From Winogradskyella sp. PC-19 (lineage in GTDB: Bacteria > Bacteroidota > Bacteroidia > Flavobacteriales > Flavobacteriaceae): 64,000 bases of DNA. The stretch is taken from assembly GCF_002163855.1 (NCBI RefSeq), contig NZ_CP019332.1, positions 1,777,145 through 1,841,144 on the forward strand. Direction: 5' to 3'. Position numbers and translations under genes: made by a program. Shown in pieces: positions 53,452-62,900 of the stretch; position 1 is the stretch's first letter; every line of letters starts with the position of its first letter. The notes beneath the pieces were generated by a model. That model was not told the DNA's origin. It saw only the letters and a list, made by a program, of their open reading frames with translations, and ran no database searches.

Positions 53452-54243
53452 TTATTTCAATTCAATTTCTTTATAACCTGAAGGAATTCTGAAAGGAAAA
53501 CGCACTTCTCCGTTAAGTGTTACAGATCTAATTTCCATATCTATCAAAGCTTCATCAGTATCTTCTACAGCAATAATTTTTATCTCTTTGGGGATAACAT
53601 TCTTCTCGATATCTTGATATGATTTATAATCAACTTGAAGAAATCTTCGCTTTACAGATTGTGCCATCTGTAAAGAGTTTAGCTTAAAATGTGATGCATT
53701 CATCAAGTAAAATAACTCTAATAACACATCTTGTTTTTGAGGTTGAAGGACATAAGAGTTATCCTGAATATTTACATCATGAGGTTGTGCCTTTAAATCA
53801 TAAATTGCTTGTCCCATAAGTATGTTTTGGACTTTCTGAAAGTCTAATTCAAAACCTACAAAATCACTTAATAATTGATAATTGCCATCAAAATAAGTAT
53901 TGTCAGTTTTGTTATAAAACTGAACTTGGTCTGGCGTAATCTTCATACGTGCTAAACCTAATGGCGCGCTTAACCATATAACTTCATCTTTTTGCATACG
54001 TAGATTAAAGGTTGCACCTTGAGTTTTTTCGCCTTGTGTAATATCTATTTTAGCTCTGGCTTGTAGTGTTTTAAAATCTACGTTATTCTTTTTATGAGCT
54101 TTAATCAGTTGTTTAGACGTTAGCTTTGAACTAGCCTCACCTGTAGAAGCAATTGCTTTTGCTGACTTACAACCTGAAACACTGATTGTTAGCAGCGCTA
54201 AAATGAGAATTGAAGTAAACTTGTATTTGATAAATTGCTTCAT
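53452..54243 (-). CDS. DUF4292 lipoprotein
   Basis: A 263-residue lipoprotein (signal ends LLTISVSGC, Cys25) of the DUF4292 family. The mature part contains NVDFKTLQARAKIDITQGEK and VIWLSAPLGLARMKITPDQVQFYNK, with alternating strands resembling LolA/LolB-type lipid-binding folds. Its role is unknown. The gene lies between the TPR gene (2-base gap) and the EnvC-like gene (1-base gap), a conserved envelope cluster in this family. Confidence 0.85.
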   Translation of the reverse strand: MKQFIKYKFTSILILALLTISVSGCKSAKAIASTGEASSKLTSKQLIKAHKKNNVDFKTLQARAKIDITQGEKTQGATFNLRMQKDEVIWLSAPLGLARMKITPDQVQFYNKTDNTYFDGNYQLLSDFVGFELDFQKVQNILMGQAIYDLKAQPHDVNIQDNSYVLQPQKQDVLLELFYLMNASHFKLNSLQMAQSVKRRFLQVDYKSYQDIEKNVIPKEIKIIAVEDTDEALIDMEIRSVTLNGEVRFPFRIPSGYKEIELK

Positions 54244-54245
54244 TG

Positions 54246-55607
54246 TTATTTCTGTGCTTTTATGGCTTGTGCCTTTTTAGCAAACGCTTTAGACTTTGTA
54301 TTATTATTAGTAAGCTTATATGCTTCACTAAGTTGAGTGTAAAAATCACGTTCCATTACTGGGTTTTCGACCAAGAAATCAAGTCCCATTTCTAAGCTAT
54401 CAATTGCTTTTTTAGGCTCGTTAATATTGATGTTTGAAACACCATTAAGTAAGTATAAAATAGGCTGAGCTGGATATAATTCTAAAGCATTTTCGCTTTG
54501 CTTTAAAGCTTCATTAAATTGTTTAAGTTCGATATGTAACAAAATAACATCTCTCAATAATTTAAAATCACTTGGGTTTTGCTTTAATGCTTCTTTATAA
54601 TTTTTAAGTGCTTTTTGCTTATCTCCTGTTTTTAAATAATAAGTGCCTAAATTTGATAGTGATTCTGCATCCTTTTCAGTATCTACATTGTCAGTTGCTT
54701 CAATTAAATCCTTTTGATATTCTGGATTTTTTTCTACAAAATCAACAAAATCCTGAAGTACTTTTGACTTTACTTTATCATCAATTTCAGGAGTGTTTAA
54801 AATCAATTTCATAGATGAAACAGCTTTTTCTATCTCGTTATCATCTAGATAAAACTTGTATAATGCCAGATGCACTAATTTAGATTCTGGCTTAATTTCT
54901 AATAACTCTTTTGCTGCATCAAAAGCTTTTTTAGTCTTACCAGTTTGACTGTATCTGTAAATAAGTTGCAAATGATTATTCTCGTTATTTGGGTCAGCAA
55001 CAATACGCTCTTTAAGATTATCAATGCGGTCACCAGCATCACCTGTTTTACTATAAATTGTATTGCGCATTTGGTCTCTAACCTCGTTTGTACCTAATGT
55101 TTGGTCTAACTCGTCAAGCACCTTTAAAGCTTGATTATACTTTTCTTTTTGAATGTAAATCGTTGCCAAATCCATTTTATAATCAGGATGGTATTTGACT
55201 AATTGTTTGACCGTTTTTATAGCATTATCGAAATCGTCCTGCTTATAATACACGTCATATAGCTCGTCTAAAAACCACTCGTTATCTGGTTGCATTGAGA
55301 TGGCTTTTTTAAGAGCCTGTTCTGCCGCTCCAAAATTATTAAGTGCATTATGGTTTTTACCTAACTCAAAATATATAACCGGCTTTGTATCATCTATATC
55401 TAAGCATTTTTCAAGAGCTACGATAGCACGTTCATAGTTTTCAATACCTTTTTGTTTCAGTGCTTCAAAGAAATTTTCTTGATAGTCGTCAGTAACATTT
55501 CCTAAATCGTCTTCAGGTTCGTCTCCTAGTTTGTTTTGGGCCAACGTAAATATTGGTACCAGAAGAAGTACAGTTAAAAGACTAAATATTTTGGATTTAA
55601 AGTTCAT
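54246..55607 (-). CDS. Periplasmic TPR repeat protein
   Basis: A 453-residue protein with a signal peptide (ends PIFTLAQ) and about ten tetratricopeptide repeats over nearly the whole mature length, e.g. PVIYFELGKNHNALNNFGAAEQALKKAI and ESLSNLGTYYLKTGDKQKAL. TPR proteins act as scaffolds for protein complexes. By position with DUF4292 and EnvC-like genes it probably works in envelope assembly. A REP-like arm lies directly upstream (55613-55640). Confidence 0.85.
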   Translation of the reverse strand: MNFKSKIFSLLTVLLLVPIFTLAQNKLGDEPEDDLGNVTDDYQENFFEALKQKGIENYERAIVALEKCLDIDDTKPVIYFELGKNHNALNNFGAAEQALKKAISMQPDNEWFLDELYDVYYKQDDFDNAIKTVKQLVKYHPDYKMDLATIYIQKEKYNQALKVLDELDQTLGTNEVRDQMRNTIYSKTGDAGDRIDNLKERIVADPNNENNHLQLIYRYSQTGKTKKAFDAAKELLEIKPESKLVHLALYKFYLDDNEIEKAVSSMKLILNTPEIDDKVKSKVLQDFVDFVEKNPEYQKDLIEATDNVDTEKDAESLSNLGTYYLKTGDKQKALKNYKEALKQNPSDFKLLRDVILLHIELKQFNEALKQSENALELYPAQPILYLLNGVSNININEPKKAIDSLEMGLDFLVENPVMERDFYTQLSEAYKLTNNNTKSKAFAKKAQAIKAQK

Positions 55608-55612
55608 GTTTT

Positions 55613-55640
55613 AGATTCTTCGCTTTGCTCTGAATGACAA
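55613..55640 (-). repeat. REP-like repeat, single arm
   Basis: The arm GATTCTTCGCTTTGCTCTGA with flanks is nearly identical to the one at 56755-56784 and similar to the right arm of the hairpin at 10318-10385. It lies five bases before the start of the TPR gene, in its leader. Confidence 0.6.
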
Positions 55641-55700
55641 ATCAACTTTCAAAAGTTATTCAAAATTACAATTAACGAGATTCCTTTTTTTTAAGGACTA

Positions 55701-56720
55701 TTATTCCATTTGTGTATAATCACCAATACTAATTTTGGTAAACTCACCATTATATTTAACGTGATTACCAATCATGGCCTCGTCTAATGTAGCGTTTTTA
55801 ATAGTAGTTTGCATCTGAATTAAGCTATTTTTAACGACTGAATTTTCGATAGTTGTATCATTTCCGATAGACACATTTGGTCCAATTGTACTATCTTTCA
55901 AAACTACATTTTCGCCAATAAAGCAAGGTTCTATGATATTTGAATTTTCAAGATTTACAGAATCGTGAACTAATGTTTCTTCGCCATCTGACTTTAAAAA
56001 CCCTAGCATTTTTGTGTTAGTTTCAAGAGTCACGGCTTTGTTTCCGCAGTCCATCCATTCGTCAACTGTTCCGGTTTTGAAGACTCTTCCATCCGCCATC
56101 ATACGTTTAATACCGTCATTAATCTGGTATTCGCCACCATTCATAACGTTTTCATCTAACACTTCTTGAAGCTTCGATTTTAAAACAGCTACATCTTTAA
56201 AATAGTAGATTCCAATAACGGCTTGGTCACTTACAAAGGTTTCTGGTTTTTCTAAAAGTTCTACTATTTCTTGTTCGTCATTTAGCTTTACTACACCATA
56301 GGCTTCAGGATTCGCCACACGTTTTGTCCAAATAACACTATCGGCTTCTGGGTCTAAATCAAACTCAGCACGAATCAACGTATCTGCATAAGCAATTACT
56401 GCTGGACCAGATAAAGATGGCTCAGCACTCATTATAGCATGTCCTGTGCCTAAAGGTTGGTCTTGCCTGTAAATTGATGCTTTTGCGCCTAAGCCCTCGG
56501 CTAATTGCTTTAAGCTCGTTACAACATCATCTCCAAAAAAAGCTGGATCACCAAGTACAAATGCGATTTCTTCAATAGGTTGTTTTAAAACCTTTGCTAT
56601 ATCTTTTACTAACCTGTGAACTATTGGCTGACCTGCAACCGGAATTAATGGTTTTGGTACTGTTAAACTGTGCGGTCTAAGTCGTGAACCTCGACCTGCC
56701 ATTGGTACTATTATTTTCAT
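55701..56720 (-). CDS. Sugar-phosphate nucleotidyltransferase with left-handed beta-helix domain
   Basis: The ATG at 56720 gives 339 residues beginning MKIIVPMAGRGSRLRPHS. The frame could extend 21 codons upstream, but that part is translated REP-like repeat and is rejected. The N-terminal nucleotidyltransferase domain has the GxGxRLRP signature and PKPLIPVAGQPIV. The C-terminal part (about 250-339) has hexapeptide repeats (IGENVVLKDSTIGPNVSIGND). It is related to glucose-1-phosphate thymidylyl/uridylyltransferases and makes an NDP-sugar for glycan synthesis; the sugar is not determinable. It is flanked by REP-like arms. Confidence 0.88.
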   Translation of the reverse strand: MKIIVPMAGRGSRLRPHSLTVPKPLIPVAGQPIVHRLVKDIAKVLKQPIEEIAFVLGDPAFFGDDVVTSLKQLAEGLGAKASIYRQDQPLGTGHAIMSAEPSLSGPAVIAYADTLIRAEFDLDPEADSVIWTKRVANPEAYGVVKLNDEQEIVELLEKPETFVSDQAVIGIYYFKDVAVLKSKLQEVLDENVMNGGEYQINDGIKRMMADGRVFKTGTVDEWMDCGNKAVTLETNTKMLGFLKSDGEETLVHDSVNLENSNIIEPCFIGENVVLKDSTIGPNVSIGNDTTIENSVVKNSLIQMQTTIKNATLDEAMIGNHVKYNGEFTKISIGDYTQME

Positions 56721-56754
56721 ATAATGTTGATTCGTTTTTTTTAATTGTTTAGTT

Positions 56755-56784
56755 GAGATTCTTCGCTTTGCTCTGAATGACAAT
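56755..56784 (-). repeat. REP-like repeat, single arm
   Basis: Nearly identical to 55613-55640 and in the same orientation. It lies between dut and the nucleotidyltransferase gene, five bases past the dut stop, so it could form part of the dut 3' end or the leader of the next gene. Confidence 0.6.
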
Positions 56785-56789
56785 ACAAA

Positions 56790-57224
56790 TTATTTTACAC
56801 CAGTGCTTCCAAAACCACCTTCACCTCGAGATGTTTCAGAAAGCTCATTAACTTCTTCCCATTCTGCACGTTCGTGTTTTGCAATGACTAATTGTGCGAT
56901 GCGTTCTCCATTTTCAATTACAAAATCTTCGTTCGATAGATTGACTAAAATTACACCTATTTCTCCTCTATAATCGGCATCAACTGTTCCGGGCGCATTG
57001 AGTACTGTAATCCCTTTTTTTGCCGCAAGACCACTTCTTGGTCTAACTTGGGCTTCAGTACCAATGGGCAATTCAATGAATAAGCCTGTTTTTACAATGG
57101 TGCGCTCCAAAGGTTTTAAAGTTATTGGCTCTGTAATATTTGCACGTAAGTCCATACCTGCTGAAGCTATGGTTTCGTAATGAGGTAAGTCGTGATTGGA
57201 CTTGTTTATTATTTTAATATTCAT
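56790..57224 (-). CDS. dut: dUTP diphosphatase
   Basis: Hydrolyses dUTP to dUMP and pyrophosphate, keeping uracil out of DNA. The ATG at 57224 gives 144 residues, the standard length; a longer frame upstream is rejected. All five trimeric dUTPase motifs are present: [44 protein letters not shown] and the C-terminal [10 protein letters not shown]. It starts two bases after the flippase gene. Confidence 0.95.
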   Translation of the reverse strand: MNIKIINKSNHDLPHYETIASAGMDLRANITEPITLKPLERTIVKTGLFIELPIGTEAQVRPRSGLAAKKGITVLNAPGTVDADYRGEIGVILVNLSNEDFVIENGERIAQLVIAKHERAEWEEVNELSETSRGEGGFGSTGVK

Positions 57225-57226
57225 GA

Positions 57227-58654
57227 TTACTTTTTTAATAAGTTTTTTAGGTCGTTTTTTTCTAGTAAAACAACTATAAAAACAAAGACACACAAAAATA
57301 CAGTTCCTATTAAAATATCTCTATCAAATTGGTAATAACTTAAAAATGAAATCAGAGTTCCTCCTACTAAATACAAAACTATTCTTTTGAAATCGTAAGG
57401 TACAGGATAATGCTTTCTGCCCAAGGCAACAGAGATGAACATCATTAGTCCATAAGCTAAAAGCGTTGCATAGGCACAAGCCATAAAGCCTAATTTTGGA
57501 ATGAATACGATATTGAACCCTATCGTAATTACTGCACCAATTAAAGAAATATACATACCGTAACGCGTCTTGTCTGTGAGTTTGTACCAAATGGAAAGGT
57601 TATGATAAATACCTAAACACAAGTTTGCTAATAATACAATTGGCACAATGTCTAGAGCGAGTAAATAGCTTTCCTTTTCAATGAAAAAAGGTCTTAATAA
57701 ATCTATATATACAGTAACTACAATCAGACCCAAGGTTCCTACAATTGTAAAGTATTTTAAGATTGTTGCATAAGTTCCCTTAGCGTTTGCCTTGTCTGAA
57801 TGGTTAAAGAAAAATGGCTCTGCTCCCATTCTAAAAGCTTGAATAAAAAGCGTCATAAACACCGCTAACTTATAACACGCACTATAGGCGCCATTGATAT
57901 ATTCGCTCTCCATCTCGGGAAGTAACCATTTGTCTAGATTCTCATTAACGACAAATGCCAAACCAGCAACCATTATTGGCAATCCGTAATTAATAAGTTG
58001 CTTAAAAATACTTTTATCAAATATGAATTTAGTTTTAAACATATATGGCAAAACCATAAGTAAAACAAAACCACTTGCTGCTAGGTTCGCTATAAAAATA
58101 TACTCCACAGGATTACTAACACTAAATAGCTTTCTTAGTGTTTCTGAACCATAAGTAACTGATAGAAACAAAACATTTAAAACGACAATAATTAATACAT
58201 TAACAAGCTTTAGTGCTGCGAATTTTATTGGCCTTCCTGTAACTCGTAGATAGGCAAATGGAATAACAACCAAAGTGTCAATCAAGGTTATTGAAACTAA
58301 TAGATTATAAAAATCGGTATTGATTCTTAGTGTTTGAGAAATAACATCTCTAAAGACAAAGAAAACAATTCCAAAAACAAACGTAGTTGTCAAAATAGAG
58401 ATTAATGACGTAGATAGAACCTTATCCTTCTCTTTTTGTTTACTGAAAAATCTAAAGAAAGAGGTTTCTAATCCATAGGTCAAGACTACATTAAAAAATG
58501 CCGCTACAATATAGAATTCTGTGTTTTCTGAATAACCTTCGTTTGGTAATACATCTGTATGCAAACGAACTAACAGGAAATTAATTAGGCGAGGCAAAAC
58601 AATTGCCAATCCATAAATAATTGTGTCTTTAAAAAACTTTTGAAGTACGCTCAA
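57227..58654 (-). CDS. Polysaccharide flippase (MOP superfamily, oligosaccharide flippase family)
   Basis: A 475-residue inner-membrane protein with about 14 hydrophobic segments and the N-terminal [28 protein letters not shown] typical of Wzx-like exporters in Flavobacteriaceae. It probably flips lipid-linked sugar units for surface polysaccharide. The start is TTG at 58654 (MSVLQKFF); a stop codon lies only two codons upstream and no usable ATG is near, so TTG is the real start. It runs into dut (2-base gap) and the nucleotidyltransferase gene, which fits a glycan role. Confidence 0.88.
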   Translation of the reverse strand: MSVLQKFFKDTIIYGLAIVLPRLINFLLVRLHTDVLPNEGYSENTEFYIVAAFFNVVLTYGLETSFFRFFSKQKEKDKVLSTSLISILTTTFVFGIVFFVFRDVISQTLRINTDFYNLLVSITLIDTLVVIPFAYLRVTGRPIKFAALKLVNVLIIVVLNVLFLSVTYGSETLRKLFSVSNPVEYIFIANLAASGFVLLMVLPYMFKTKFIFDKSIFKQLINYGLPIMVAGLAFVVNENLDKWLLPEMESEYINGAYSACYKLAVFMTLFIQAFRMGAEPFFFNHSDKANAKGTYATILKYFTIVGTLGLIVVTVYIDLLRPFFIEKESYLLALDIVPIVLLANLCLGIYHNLSIWYKLTDKTRYGMYISLIGAVITIGFNIVFIPKLGFMACAYATLLAYGLMMFISVALGRKHYPVPYDFKRIVLYLVGGTLISFLSYYQFDRDILIGTVFLCVFVFIVVLLEKNDLKNLLKK

Positions 58655-58694
58655 ATCCTATAAATAATGCTCTAAAATACTGTTTTAAAACAAA

Positions 58695-58721
58695 AAAACC
58701 TCACTGTTATTGTGAGGTTTT
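58695..58721. terminator. Intrinsic terminator after the 58740 lipoprotein gene
   Basis: AAAACCTCAC (58695-58704) and GTGAGGTTTT (58712-58721) form a perfect 10-bp stem with a 7-base loop; on the minus strand it is followed by T residues. It ends the unit 63998-58740 before the flippase gene starts. Confidence 0.85.
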
Positions 58722-58739
58722 AATTATATAATCTAATAG

Positions 58740-59231
58740 TTAATTTTTATTTGGAAGCGTAGACATTGGTAACGCATCGGTTTGTCGCTCAATAATATTA
58801 CCTATTTTATAGTATTTTGTTTTTCCGTCTACAGTATAACTAACAACACACTCGTTATCGTTTAGTGTAAATGGAAAATTCTCATCATTTCCTTTATCAC
58901 TACTAGCAGTTTCAAAATTATACTTTTCAGTATTTGAAGTTGACAAAAAACGTCCTATAAATAACTGTTTGTTACTTGGCTTTGTCTCTAAATTAGAAAT
59001 CTTTCCTCTAAAGTAAACACTATCTAAAACTAAATCATTTGATTTTGTTTCAATAAAAATATTGGTGCCTGAGCCTCCTCCTTTTACACCAGCAACCCAG
59101 CTTTGGCAGTATACTTCTCCAAAATCAGTAGGTGCCTCTTTCTGTAGTTCCATAGTACTTGCGCATTGAGAGAAGCTAACAGAAATAATTGCTAGAGATA
59201 AAAATCTAAATGTTTTACGTATAAATTTCAT
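58740..59231 (-). CDS. Lipoprotein, hypothetical
   Basis: A 163-residue protein with a lipoprotein-type signal (MKFIRKTFRFLSLAIISVSFSQC, Cys about 23). The mature part has YCQSWVAGVKGGGSGTNIFIE, KLFIGRFL-like strand QLFIGRF and CVVSYTVDGKTKYYKIGNI, suggesting a small beta-sheet domain. No family recognised. It follows the Fn3-like lipoprotein gene by 50 bases on the same strand. Confidence 0.7.
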   Translation of the reverse strand: MKFIRKTFRFLSLAIISVSFSQCASTMELQKEAPTDFGEVYCQSWVAGVKGGGSGTNIFIETKSNDLVLDSVYFRGKISNLETKPSNKQLFIGRFLSTSNTEKYNFETASSDKGNDENFPFTLNDNECVVSYTVDGKTKYYKIGNIIERQTDALPMSTLPNKN

Positions 59232-59281
59232 AATGAAAGCTTTTGTAATAACTATACTATTTCAATAGCCATACCAATATA

Positions 59282-59974
59282 TTAATTAGTGTCAAAAGAC
59301 CAAATCTGCCCGATGGTTTTTACGCCAGAGTCATCGATTGAATCTACACGCCAAAAATACGTATTTCCTGCTGTTGTAGTTACGTTAGCACTATCAGAAG
59401 TTAGTCCTGCAGTTTCTAAAGGTGGATCTGTAGCTAGTCCAAAATACAAGTCATACGTTAATGTATCTCCTACATCAGTATCGCCACCAACCCATTTAAG
59501 GTTTACAGTTCCTGCTGAAACTGTACTTTCATCAGCTGGTTCATCTACTGCAGCTGTAAAAGGTGCATAATTAGTAATACCTGGTCCAGAGGTAAAAAAT
59601 GCTAAGGTTGTTGAAGCTTCTGATTCTTGTCCTTCAGAATCAAATGCAGTGACATTCCAATAATAAGCAACACCTTGTTGGAGCGTTATCGTAATACTGG
59701 TATTAGACGTTGTTCTGTTCTCGACAACATTATTAAGGTCTCTATCTGTTGCAATAATAACTCTATAAGTGATTGCATCTCCGTCTGCATCTGAAGAAGC
59801 ATTCCATTGAAAATTTATAGTGTTGTCAATACATAATAAATCTGCAGTTGGAAACGTAACTTGAGTTACCCTAGTTGGTGCAGAATTTGCTGGTGGACCA
59901 TCATCTCCACCGCCACATGCAACTAATAGTAGTATCGAAAATAATGATGCTATTAATCTTATTTCTTTTTTCAT
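59282..59974 (-). CDS. Fn3-like repeat lipoprotein
   Basis: A 230-residue lipoprotein: signal peptide with lipobox LLLVAC and then GGGDDGPP, a flexible linker typical of surface-exposed Bacteroidota lipoproteins. Two fibronectin III-like repeats follow (about 38-125 and 135-230). Each has a WNASSDADGDAITYRV/WVGGDTDVGDTLTYDL opening and a YYWNVTAFDSEGQ/YFWRVDSIDDSGV closing strand. It lies four bases after the giant T9SS gene, so it is cotranscribed and may cooperate with it on the surface. Confidence 0.8.
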   Translation of the reverse strand: MKKEIRLIASLFSILLLVACGGGDDGPPANSAPTRVTQVTFPTADLLCIDNTINFQWNASSDADGDAITYRVIIATDRDLNNVVENRTTSNTSITITLQQGVAYYWNVTAFDSEGQESEASTTLAFFTSGPGITNYAPFTAAVDEPADESTVSAGTVNLKWVGGDTDVGDTLTYDLYFGLATDPPLETAGLTSDSANVTTTAGNTYFWRVDSIDDSGVKTIGQIWSFDTN

Positions 59975-59978
59975 CTTT

Positions 59979-62900
59979 TTATTTTTTAATGATTTTAATC
60001 ATTTCAGCGTTTTCAATATTGAGTCTTACGAAGTATATACCTTTTGTAAGGTTTCCGAAAGGGATGTTTATATACGTGCTGCTTTGGACTGTAAACTGTT
60101 GGTTAATAACTTGTTTTCCATGTACATCAAATATTTGTACAACAACTCCATTATCAGGAGCGTTAGGAATATTAATTCTTAAATCATTAATTACAGGATT
60201 TGGTCCATAACTTAGTTCCAAAGGTGTTATATCTTCAATCGTACTGCTTAATTTACCTTCACAGGCTATTGAGGACGAAATCTCTATAACACCAGCAGTA
60301 TTTGTTTCAACATTGAAAGAACTTTCGCTTGTCACCATTATGACTTCATCATTGAATCTTACCGTAAATGGTGCTGTACCAGTATTTATATTAACTGCAG
60401 TTGTTCGAGAAGTAACATCATTAGGATTGTTGTTATTTGCAATGCTAAAAACACCTCCTAATGCTGGTGCTGCATCTATGTTGATTTCAAAACATTGTTC
60501 AAAATCTCTTCCATCTACGTCAATACAAACAGTATAAGAACCTACCGAAACGTCATTAAACCTTGTGGTGTTATTTGTTCCTGTAATATTTTGAGTAAGA
60601 TTAACTCCATTACCTATTAAAGTTACCGTATAGTTTACAAATGTTTGTGAAACTGTTATAGTAACTTGACCATTATCTTGGTTCTCACAAGTTTCTGATC
60701 TAATCTCTAAAGCAATATTATCAGAGTCTTCGTAACTCTCATCACAAACATCCCCAATACCATTGTTATTTAAATCTTGTTGGTCAGCGTTAGGTGTTTC
60801 TGGGCAATTATCTGTTACATCTGGAACACCATCATTATCTCCATCTTGACATACATCACCTACACCATCTCCATTAGTATCGGCTTGATCCGAATTCGCA
60901 TTATCTGGACAGTTATCATTGATATCTAAGACACCGTCATTATCAGTGTCTTGACATACATCACCTATACCATTTCCGTCTGCATCAGCTTGGTCTGCAT
61001 TTGCTGTGTTAGGACAGTTGTCAGAAATATTTGGGATACCATCACCATCATTATCTGCAGTTGGATCCTCAAGAAACTGTCCAGAAAAAACACCTCTACC
61101 ATAAGTAGAAATATAAATTGCATTATCATCTCTTAAATCCATATCAGTAACTCTTACATTAGACATACCGCCTTGTGCAGGTTCCCAATCTGGAGTATTA
61201 GCTGAAAAATTCGATGTAAACCAAATGCCTAATTCTGTTCCTATAATGACTTCATCAGGGTTGAATGGGTTTTGTAGTATAGTTTTTACTGGCAAATCTG
61301 GTAAATCACCATCTTTTTCAGACCATGTAGTTCCGCCGTCAGGACTATACCAAATATTATTTACACCGTAATTATGTACTGTGACAAAGATTTCATTTTC
61401 ATTAGCTCCAAATTCTACATCAGAAATACTTCCTACAATGACGTTATCTGAGTCAAGATTAGTGAATTGAGGTGTAATATTAGCATTATTAACTCTTAAA
61501 ACTTCACCTAAAACTGTCCCCACTAATAATGTCGTTGAAGTTGTAGTATACGGCGATACATTTAACGTTGTTGGTCTACTGGTCAGTATTGCATCACCAA
61601 AATCTGTTTTGACAACATCTGCAGACGACGTCTTAATATTTGAATATCTTCTAATAATTGGGTTTCCTCCTGAAGAATAGTTAGAATATAAGATGTCTAA
61701 ATTTGAATCTAAAGCTTGAGGGTTTATAAATGACCCATTGTTTGAAGTTTCGCTATTAAGAGTTACATTTCCACCGCTAATAAAAAATAAATTTACTGCT
61801 CTATTATAAACGAAGTTTGTAATATAATAATCATCAGTACCGTCCTGATCGAAGAAACTATGTGCTCCATCACCTCCAAACGCTGGGCTAGAACTATTAA
61901 TTCCTGGATTAACACCATTAAATAGCTGTGTCCCATTATCCTGCAACCCTCCAATAAAGTGGTCCGTATCTCCTGCAAAAGTGTCTGTTGGAGCTACACC
62001 TATCGTATAAAATTGAGAAGTAATAAAACCGTTATTTCTTGGTTGTATTGTTAAACCTCCTGATGTTGAATAATAAACACCTCCATCATTTCCTATAATT
62101 GCCGTAAAAGGGTCGTTCGGCGCAAAAACTATAGCATGTTGGTCAGCATGAACTAATGGTACATTTAATCCTGAAAGATTATTGTTATTGGACCATTTTG
62201 ATATTTGAGCCCATGAAGATGGACTTCCTAATTGACCACCATTACCAGATTGAAATAAATCTATACCGCCAGCGTATAGTACTTGGTCATCGGTAGGGCT
62301 TACCTCTAATACTAAATCATAAAATGCTTGACCCCTTGTAAAATCATTAGCAGGAATACCATTATCAGCGTCATTTGGTAATTCTAAATCGAAAATATCA
62401 GACGCAAAACCATCTGTAGTTCCTTGCATGGCTACGCCACCTGGTACCTCGGCAAGAACATAAATTGTTCCTGCATTTTGAGAAGAAACTGCAATCTGAG
62501 TTCTATCAGCAGCTGGTACTGTATGTGCCAATTGAAAATTTTCTCCATCATCTGAAGAAAAAATTGCGCCACCACCACCTCCAAATATTGAGCTGTCTAT
62601 TGTAGACATCCAAATTTTACCATCAGCACCAATCTCAAGATCATTAGGCTCAAGATCATTTCCATTTGCTGCTTGAGGTACGTTGGTTTGAGCCCAAGTT
62701 GTACCTTCATCAACAGATTTAAATACACCTAATTCTGTACCTCCTAAAAATGTTGTAACGTTAGATGAGCCATAAAAAGCATCTCCAGCAGCAACATATA
62801 CTTCTGATACACCATTATTGTCTTTAATTTTAATATCATTTATATGTTGGATTCCAGGCACTAAAGTTCCTGTAAATGTTCCTGTAGCTGGATTAATTGA

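Noticed and set aside
56721-56783. N-terminal extension of the sugar nucleotidyltransferase
   Set aside because: It is translation of the REP-like arm and leader; the family N-terminus MKIIVPMAGRG starts at 56720.
57225-57293. N-terminal extension of dut
   Set aside because: It overlaps the end of the flippase gene and adds residues absent from dUTPases; the ATG at 57224 gives the standard length.
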